Source of the DNA: Theristus sp. LFF4_11
Lineage: Eukaryota > Nematoda > Chromadorea > Monhysterida > Xyalidae
Assembly: GCA_030248135.1 (NCBI GenBank)
Contig: JASANC010000628.1
Coordinates: forward strand, 43,719-107,718
Length of the DNA: 64,000 nucleotides
Reading direction: 5' to 3'
Program-made: the position numbers and the translations under genes
Part shown: positions 57,004-64,000 of the stretch, piece by piece
How the letters are laid out: each line of letters opens with the position of its first letter
Numbering within the stretch: the stretch's first letter is position 1
Notes under the pieces: generated by a model
Told to the model about the DNA's origin: nothing
Database searches by the model: none
What the model saw: the letters and a program-made list of their open reading frames with translations, nothing else

Positions 57004-57103
57004 GGTTAGTTTTTATTTTCAAATGAAATCGCGCGCATTTCTGTAGATTTCTCGGTTAGTTTTTATTTTCAAATGAAATCGCGCGCATTTCTGTAGATTT
57101 CTC
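57004..57103. repeat. Perfect 50-bp tandem duplication
   Basis: GGTTAGTTTTTATTTTCAAA and the following 30 bp occur twice without mismatch (57004-57053, 57054-57103), so the duplication is recent or an assembly effect. Confidence 0.95.
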
Positions 57104-57196
57104 TATCTTTTGAGTTCTTTTTTAGTGGTCGTGTAACCACCGAAAGAACAGCAACTTTATTGGCAGACCCAGCAATATAATCAGTGAAATATAGTA

Positions 57197-57348
57197 CAGA
57201 CGAGCTGTAAATTATACGCAATCAGCTGATTGGTTAGTGATCACATGATGCACGCCTCTGTGCAGAGCAGCCGCGGAAAGCGCATGCATCACGATCATCT
57301 AGATCACCAAACCAATCAGCTGATTGCCTAGTATTTAGAGTTCGACTG
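57197..57348. mobile_element. CAGTCGAAC-family MITE copy
   Basis: CAGACGAGCTGTAAATTATA on the left, TATTTAGAGTTCGACTG on the right; TA precedes the left end. Arms AATCAGCTGATTGGTTAGTG and its inverse. Confidence 0.78.
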
Positions 57349-57401
57349 CATGTATAAATCGAGATTTTTGTTTTGAGAGCAACAAAGAGCTTTTCATACA
57401 G

Positions 57402-58173
57402 GCGTCCGTGAAGAGATCGAGGCGTTGTTCGCTTACAACCGTGACCCGGCAAATTGGACACCCGAAAAGCAACTAGCCAACTATCTCGACGATGGTGTTC
57501 TGGCAATCAGTGGCATGGGAGCGATGAAGAAAAGTGGTTCGTCTGTGTGGAAATCTGGGGACCTTTTTTCAGTGTGACAATAAAAATGATCAGCAAACGG
57601 TAAAATGAATGTCGTTTTTTTCGTGTCCCTTTTCCAGAGTTGGCACCGTTCTACGAAAGCTGGAAAGACACGAAATGGCAGGTGAATGAGCAGAAAATCG
57701 AGGACGTCGTCGAGATCTCGCCTGAGTGGTGCGTGGTGCGAGGCACGTCCGACAGCAAAGACCTGACACATGATGTCACCTATAAAGGATGGTCAGTGCA
57801 GTTTCATTTGGTTTTTTTATGTTGAATGTCGGCAAAATTCATGTTGTTAGTTGCATTTTCAAAGAATTCTTCTATATTACAATTACTAATTGTATACTAC
57901 CGGTATTTGTCATTTTAGTTCCAATCTACATAGCTTTTAATCTAAGTTCATTTGATTTGTTTTTCACGTTTTTCGAGGAAAGTTTTCTTCAGCTACCATT
58001 ACCATCACCATATACTACTGCTAGTTTTTCAACGTGTTCTGATTATATTCTAACTAACGCTCTAATCTAATTCCAGTTCGTTTTCCCACATTTTTTGCAG
58101 GTTCGCCATCGTGTTTAAGAAGGTCGATGGAAAATGGAAGATTCACACGGACACCATAATAATGACGAAATGA
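57402..58173 (+). CDS. NTF2-like (SnoaL/DUF4440-type) protein, copy A; first exon not found
   Basis: Small cone-fold protein of the NTF2-like superfamily; members include ketosteroid isomerase-like enzymes and ligand-binding domains, so function stays open. Exons 57402-57536, 57638-57791, 58101-58173 (stop). The first begins in phase 1 after an AG, so a short upstream exon with the start codon is missing. Landmarks: VREEIEALFAY, YLDDGVLAISGMGAMKKSG, APFYESWKDT, EWCVVRGTSDSKD and the C-terminal strand pair FKKVDGKWKIHTDTI, the usual ending of DUF4440-type domains. The paralogues at 60600-61454 and 62942-63635 share intron positions and phases, and the last exon has the same 73-nt length as copy B. 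Confidence 0.75.
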
Positions 58174-59025
58174 CTCAAAGAAACACGAGCAAAAGTGTTT
58201 TGTTACAGCTTATTTTGACAAATTTTCAATTTTGATTTTTTAATACAGTGGGTATTTTGTTTTGTATTACATTCTTCGCAATTCTTTTCGTAACTCTGTT
58301 TTTGTGACAGCTTTTGAAAGCACATTTTAATAGGTGCAACTGAACGATTTGTTGGAGGACGTTTGGATTTGTAATTGTCAGTAATTTACGTTTTCTGTTT
58401 TTTTATCAGTACTCATCTCATAGTCGTAGTGTAAAAGTTTTTATAGCAATAAAAATAGTTTATTTTGTGCAATATACAATGTAAATGCTGATTTTTGTAA
58501 TCGGTGATGTTCGGAATTATTGTTATCAGTATTTTCAATGTGGCGCCATAAGTCAAACATAAAACAAACATTGCCAGACGCAACGACAAATACGATTAAA
58601 GTGCACATTTTCAGACCGTTGATAAACAAAAGTTGATGAATAGTCAAACAGCTGTCGCTCGGTGCAGACTGATTGCATTTGAATTTAGCGCGCTGTGTGG
58701 AGTTCTTTCACATATGAAAAGGCGCCGCAATTCTGTGAGCCAAAACAAGCCATTGTTTTATTTTCTCAATTCGAGACCAACATTTGAAGTTGCAACTAAT
58801 TGGCAATTCAAAAAAAACGTTATCCACCATAAAAAGATTACAAAAACTAGCACCCTGTAAGCAGAAGAAAAGGCACGCTAAGAGGCTGACAGTAAAAGGA
58901 CGTGGAAAATAAAAGTGATGCAAAATGCCACTCGCTGCGGTGCACGGCAGGTTGGTCACGTCAAAAAAAGCGTCCAATGCATTTCTTGTCGTGTGTATCT
59001 GAATGAACCACCAATAGAAATAAAA
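58174..59025. other. 3' flank of NTF2-like copy A
   Basis: AT-rich. AATAAA at 58448-58453 is a candidate polyadenylation signal, 275 nt after the stop. No exon or repeat is convincing in the rest. Confidence 0.45.
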
Positions 59026-60434
59026 TCTATAATACTAAGATAGTTACTGTGTGAGCTGACTGACTGATTAAGTAAGTCTGTTCACATTTTCATGAAATTT
59101 GAATTGGCGCTCATTTTTGCTATTTAAGAAAACTCCATCTCAATTTCCTTAACCTATTTTTATTTTTTTAATGCCAGTTGAGATTGTTTTCTCAAAACGT
59201 CGCTCTTCATAGCTGAGGTCATCATGATACTCTTTGGTCAACAGAGACAGTTCAGCGCAGCATAGGCAAATGGAAGCGTGGCTGATCAAAACTTGATGAT
59301 CGACTGGGAGGGAAAGATGTAACAAAACCGTCTTTGAAAAAAGTTTGAACTTTTTTGTTTTTAAAAATCGGGTTACAAAACGCACATCGACACTTTGGAC
59401 TTTGGATTCAAAACAAGTAAATTTCATTGAAATTGATACTCCATGTTTCATTTTCAAATTGATACTCCACGGTTATGAGCGATAATTTCACCGTAACGCT
59501 CGATGGGCAACTGGCAATTGTTGCTGCTCAAAACTTGACGAGCGACTGCGAAAGATGTGACAAAACCGTCTTTGAAAAAAGTTAGTTTTTTAATTGGGTC
59601 GAAATGGTATTTACCATTCATTTTCACTTTGCAAAATGTTTGGGTCATGTTGGGGTAAACGGGTAAAAAGAAGCAATGACTGCAAAACGAAATTATAAAC
59701 GTCACTTTTTTGTTTCTTCTATTCATTTTCACTTTAGAAAAAAGGTTTGGCTTATGTTAGGGTAACCGGGTAAAACAAGCATTAGCTTTTTAAAACGGGT
59801 ATTTTTTATGAAAAAAACATTAATTTTTGTATTTTTTATTCAATCTTACTTAACTTACAAAAAGGCTTGACTTAGGTTATGGTGAACGGGTAAAAATAGC
59901 AAAATCATAAACTTCACATTTTCACTTTACAAAAAAGGTTTGGCTAAGGTAAACGGGTAAAAAAGCATTAGCTTTTTAAAACGGGTAAATAAAAAAACGT
60001 TAGTTTTTTATATTTTTTATTCAATTTTAAACATGCGATTGACAATTAATGGCAATTGTTTCTGTTCACAAGTTGATGACCGGAAGCGGGTTGCAATTGT
60101 TTTAAAAAATCGGGATGCAAAACGTTATTTTTGTCGTTTCAATTTAATTAACGTTAATTGAATTTTCATATTTTTAACAGGAACGGCAATTGACCATTGG
60201 CAATTAAAAAAGATTTAAATGGGAATTTTAAAAGGGAAGCAGAGAAATTGTGTTCTTGATCAGAAAACTGTTTTTATAATTTAAACGGGAACGACTAAAG
60301 CAGCTCAAAATCAAAATGCAATACATTTTTAATCCGGGTCGTGGGCGGGCACGGTTCAAAAAATCAAAATCCACTCAAAAATAACAATTATATTTATCAG
60401 CTAACCGTGCCGTAGGCACGGGTCAATTGGCTAG
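59026..60434 (+). mobile_element. Probable non-autonomous Helitron, about 1.4 kb
   Basis: The 3' end is a clear Helitron terminus: hairpin CCGTGCC-GTA-GGCACGG (60405-60421), nine bases, then CTAG|T (60431-60435). The likely 5' end is TCTATAATACTAAGATAG from 59026, after an A, as expected for insertion between A and T. The 5' end is less certain than the 3' end. The interior has no coding capacity; it contains degenerate direct repeats (GTAAACGGGTAAAA-type units at about 59650, 59760, 59890 and 59950, and ACAAAACCGTCTTTGAAAAA at 59318 and 59560). Confidence 0.65.
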
Positions 60435-60599
60435 TGAAACTACTAAAGCCATGCCATACCAAATTATTCCCATAAATTATATCGGATCCCCATGTTGTGG
60501 TTTCTACGTTTTTTTTGAAATTCCATCGACAATAAAAGCTTTCCTTTTCAATGACCCATGTACATGTATGGTATCATATGCTTTTTGAATTTCTGCGGC

Positions 60600-61454
60600 T
60601 CATTTTGTCTCGAACGACGCATCCGTGTGAATCATCCATTTTCCGTCCACCTTCTTGCAGACTGTCACGAACCTGTGTGTGCAGGAACATTTTTTTTCAG
60701 CGTCATTTTTTCCTGAATGGCTCAAAAGTCTAAAGAAAGAGTATAGCACCAAATCACATGGAAAGTTAAAACCAAGATGAAGTTCATTCGCATTTTGCTA
60801 GGACTGTTCGTGACAGCGTTCCGGACCTCGCGCGCGCATTGAGTTGCGGAACCGGACGGAGTGAAAAGACAAGTAGCACTTTTACCAGCTCTTGATCTCC
60901 TTGTCAGTGGCCTTCTCCTTGGACACCCCGCTGCCCCTGACGACCGCCCAGTCGTTGCCCAGCTCCGTGACGTCATCCAAACTGTAGCCGGCCATTGTGT
61001 ACTTGTCGGCGATGTCCGCGAAGAATTTGGCCGCATCTATGTGTAGGCGTGGTTTAGTGCGCGGTTTTCTTTACAACAAAGTGCTAGTGAAAGCTTTCTA
61101 ATTCAATTAAAACTTGAATTCAAACGTTGACTGATTGAAAAGTTTGAAAAAGTTTGATTGAAAGGTTGCGGGGCTGTTGAAAAACCGTGACCCTCAAAAA
61201 ACAACTTGAACGGTTTTGAAAGTAACTACGTACATATGATCGAGTTTCAATGTTTGATTGATTGAGTTGCTTGATTGGTTGATTGATTGGAAACAGCTTA
61301 GCTTCAAGAAACTTTGCCTGACCGGCTTTCTTCATAACGCCGACGCCACCCACTGCGATCACCGCATCATCCAAGTAGAGCGGTATTAGTTTCTCGGCCC
61401 AACATTTAGGATCGTTCAGCATGTCCCATTGCGCTTCGATCTCTTCTTTCACGC
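60600..61454 (-). CDS. NTF2-like (SnoaL/DUF4440-type) protein, copy B; first exon not found
   Basis: Minus-strand paralogue of copies A and C. Exons 61323-61454, 60886-61036, 60600-60672 (stop TGA at 60600-60602). The first recognised exon starts in phase 1, so an upstream start exon is missing. Landmarks: VKEEIEAQWDML, YLDDAVIAVGGVGVMKKAG, AAKFFADIADKYTMAGYSL, ELGNDWAVVRGSGVSKE and FVTVCKKVDGKWMIHTDA. It is closer to copy C than to A (same EEIEAQW, KF-x3-IADKY and DWAVVRG). It is transcribed away from copy C. An unrelated TTGATTGATT stretch lies in its first intron. Confidence 0.77.
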
Positions 61455-62941
61455 CTGCACAACAGTGGAACACGTGAATTTTGAAATGTGAACCGCAATG
61501 CTGTCCATGAGTACACAGTGATTCGCAGAACCAGAAAAAAATCCGAGAAAACGAAACGAACCCATGACTTCAGTCGGTTGGTTGCTTGTGATTGGAAATG
61601 AAAATCGCGTTGGAAATGTGCAAAATCGTTTACGTATTTCAAAGGTCTGAAAAAAATCTGGCACATTGACATGCGACGGAAACGCACGTGCAGAACTGAC
61701 TGGAAAACTGGTCCCCAAACCCAAACTATATAATCCGTTGCGACTGTTTATTGTTAGGTATATGACAAAAAAACTCGCTTTAGTGCGCAGCAAAAAAAGT
61801 AAACAAAACTGTCTGTGCGCAAACATCAGGTCGTCTCGCTGTAAACCACCGACAAAAATTTCGATGATCTATTGCAATAACAAAGTCGGGGTTGATAAAC
61901 GGAAAAACTGGTGCACGGGACGGACTGCAAATATTTGCACAAGTGATTTCGAAATAAAACGCGCTTTGTAATATTAGCTATAATACCGAAAGAGTGAACA
62001 AAAAGCTTAGTTGTCCGGAAAATTCCGGAAAGTTTTTTTAAAATTTACTACATATTTGAATCACGCAGTTTTTGCCCTTTTTGCTGCTGATCTCGTTTCT
62101 TTCTTTACGAATTGAATCATAAACCTATCGAGACCACAAAATGTAATTGTTGCTGAAATGCTTGTTGCTTTTTAAGGCAAAACTGAACGTTCCAGGAAAA
62201 AAGTTACAGAAATTTTCCACTCAAATCAACTGGGCACAAATTCTGTCTTTTTAGTGTTTCCTTCGTAATCGGTAAAACAGTGTTCTTTCATTGATAGATA
62301 CGCAATCGGTAGAAAACGTTGACACGCTTTTTATGCTTCCATTTCATTTGAACTGGTTTTATACAGTCACCCGATTACGAAGTGACAGTTGTCATTTTCC
62401 GAAAGTTGCACGCTGTTTTTTTGGTGTTCTTCATATTCGAATTTTGCAACAGCAGTGATTGATTATATTTCAACTGAACATGGGTTCGTATTATAATTTT
62501 TTTGGGTTACTGCAGACGTTGAAAGGAAACTAGTTTCAATCTTTACGTGGCAATTCAAAATGGCCAAAGTGACCCTGCCCTATTTAGAAAGTAGGGACTC
62601 AGATCACTTTACTAATTTTGAATTCCCGCGTCATGCATGAAATTTTTTATGCGCGCATTGAATCTCGGGACCAACACGAAAGATAATATTGGACAGAAAA
62701 TTTGCTGGAATATGTTAAATTATTTGTGCTGAACGGACAACGTCGATTGGTTGCACAATCAGTAGACTGAAGCCAATCAGCATGCCAACGGTTTTTATTA
62801 AATCTTCAAAATCGGTCAAAACTTTGAAAACTTGTCAGTATCATTTGATGCCGCTACCCCCAATCAACACGCACTGATTGGCCAATAAATTTCACCGAAA
62901 ACCAACCAACCAATCAGTGATGACAACAAAAAAACTTCCAG
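61455..62941. other. Intergenic region between divergent NTF2-like copies B and C
   Basis: The start exons and promoters of both genes should lie here. No short start exon can be chosen with confidence. An in-frame ATG at 62920 reads straight into copy C (MTTKKLPGVKEE), but the conserved AG and phase in all three copies favour a spliced upstream exon. An R200 repeat lies at 62511-62695. Confidence 0.45.
62511..62695 (-). repeat. R200 dispersed repeat, antisense
   Basis: TGCAGACGTTGAAAGGAAAC, CTAGTTTCAATCTTTACGTGG, then GGGACCAACACGAAAGATAA. Reverse complement of the copies at 8705 and 22434. Confidence 0.75.
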
Positions 62942-63635
62942 GCGTCAAAGAAGAGATCGAAGCGCAATGGAACGCACTGAAGGCCGACATGAAGGATCCG
63001 AAATCGTGGGCGGACAAAATGCCAGCGTTGTACTTGGATGATGCCGTCATGGCAGTGGGCGGAGTCGGCCCAATGAAAAAAACTGGTCGGATAGCATTTT
63101 GGATGTTTTGCGTTCAGCACCAAGGAAACAGCGCTTTTTTGGCCTAGAAATTCACAAAAAAGTTGTGTTTTTGCGTTTTTTGTGCTAAAACACCGTTTTT
63201 TGTCTTTTTCGACCATCTTCCACAGAGGCGCCGCGTTATCTGAGAATGTACTTTGCGTGTCAATTTAGATGGAGAAAACGCGAACTACCGTAACAAACAC
63301 TTTCTGGTCCATGTTCAGTCTCGGATCCCAATTTGGCCTGAAATGCGTTTTTCAACCACAAAAATCTTTTCAACCACAAATTCCACAACATTTCAATGTG
63401 CATTTCTTGACGTCTACCATGTGACTGTCACCATAGCAATTTGGAACCAAAAAAAAATCAACCGATTCGTTTGTTTCTTCAAAGACATTGGCAAATTCTG
63501 CGGCGACATTGCCGACAAGTACGACATGGGGGACTTCAAGATCGAGGACTGCACGGAGTTGGCCGCCGACTGGGCGGTCGTCAGGGGCACGGCGACGTCA
63601 AAGGACAAAAAGGAGAACAAGGATGTCACCTATTG
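62942..63635 (+). CDS. NTF2-like (SnoaL/DUF4440-type) protein, copy C; last exon beyond window
   Basis: Exons 62942-63085 and 63485-63635; the second has the same 151-nt length and phases as the matching exon of copy B. Landmarks: VKEEIEAQWNALKAD, WADKMPALYLDDAVMAVGGV, IGKFCGDIADKYDMGDF, ELAADWAVVRGTATSKDKKE and VTYW before the donor. The final 73-nt exon (KKVDGKW.IHTD type) is not seen before the window ends, so it must lie to the right. The start exon is unresolved (see 61455-62941). Confidence 0.77.
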
Positions 63636-63923
63636 GTGAGTGCTGCGGCTGCCATGCCAGAATCCATGCCAAACTCCGTTCCAAACTTTATTCCATGCCG
63701 AAATTTCATGCCATGCCAAGACATCAGGAATTTTTCGAAACAGTCGACGAAATTTTAGTTGCTGAGTTTTTCATAACTTCGGAATGGATCTTGGCATGGA
63801 ATGAATATTGGAATGGGTTTTGGCAGTTGTTGCGTGTATGTCGTGTTCACACAGAAATCCACCGCTCCCCCGGCGACAAAAAAATTGATGCCTATCATCG
63901 AAAAAAGTGTCTGAAACGTTTGA

Positions 63924-64000
63924 GTTGTTGTTGTTATTGTTGTTGTTGGGATTTTAGGCGATATTTTTAGCCAGGGCTAACCCAGGGAAGCGTACAGAAC
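63924..64000 (-). mobile_element. SINE family S2, 3' end, antisense, cut by window edge
   Basis: On the minus strand GTTCTGTACGCTTCCCTGGG, CCCTGGCTAAAAATATCGCC and TAAAATCCCAACAACAAC match the last 80 bp of the S2 element at 21734-21923. Confidence 0.85.

Larger units (their letters stand above)
55127..57401. other. Intergenic DNA with duplicated and palindromic repeats
   Basis: No coding exon is convincing. ATTAAA at 55360-55365 may end the upstream gene. A diverged direct duplication pairs 55690-55827 with 56062-56200 (shared GGTGATGTTTCAC and TTTTTGACGGACGAAGCAA-type blocks). Two CAGTCGAAC MITEs follow. The first exon of the NTF2-like gene at 57402 must lie somewhere here but I cannot fix it. 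Confidence 0.5.

Noticed and set aside
1..64000. CRISPR arrays, bacterial operons, viral genes
   Set aside because: The tandem repeats have no spacers, genes are intron-split, and no viral protein motif was seen.

Overview
This is a piece of an intron-rich animal (metazoan) nuclear genome. It shows GT-AG introns, GC-rich exons inside AT- and T-rich introns, tRNA-derived SINEs, MITEs, a hAT transposon and a probable Helitron. No operons, bacterial genes or CRISPR are visible. The TOR gene alone has 59 coding exons in my reconstruction, about the density of the vertebrate gene, which argues for a lineage that kept ancestral introns. I cannot name the species. All splice models were made by eye. 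The full models keep frame and give totals divisible by three (TOR 8142 nt, CCT7 1605 nt, CAP gene 756 nt, NN-CH-like gene 1323 nt), which is a strong internal check.

Layout. 1-3227: 3' part of an epsin gene (UIM, DPW, clathrin-box and NPF segments; the ENTH domain lies outside the window), preceded by an antisense SINE. 3228-6122: T-rich intergenic DNA with small repeats. 6123-11986: complete CCT7 (chaperonin TCP-1 eta), 14 coding exons. 12778-51743: complete TOR kinase (HEAT, FAT, FRB, kinase and FATC regions), about 2713 residues. Its introns hold two probable nested genes: an antisense secreted CAP-ShKT protein in intron 36 (33244-35918) and a sense small cysteine-rich secreted protein in intron 39 (39612-39988). 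They also hold many mobile elements. 52566-55126: an unrecognised or CEP95-like seven-exon gene. 57402-64000: three paralogous NTF2-like (SnoaL/DUF4440-type) genes in +, -, + order with near-identical exon structure; the last is cut by the window end. A probable non-autonomous Helitron sits between the first two.

The epsin, CCT7 and TOR genes are housekeeping genes for endocytosis, cytosolic folding and growth control. Nothing suggests they act as one unit beyond sharing a strand. The most striking biology is how mobile elements meet the TOR splice sites. A hAT element sits exactly at a splice donor and rebuilds it from its own first base. A foldback element ends 7 nt from a splice acceptor. 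A 482-bp element with an 8-bp target duplication lies 23 nt inside another intron. A partial exon duplicate carrying an in-frame stop could act as a poison exon.
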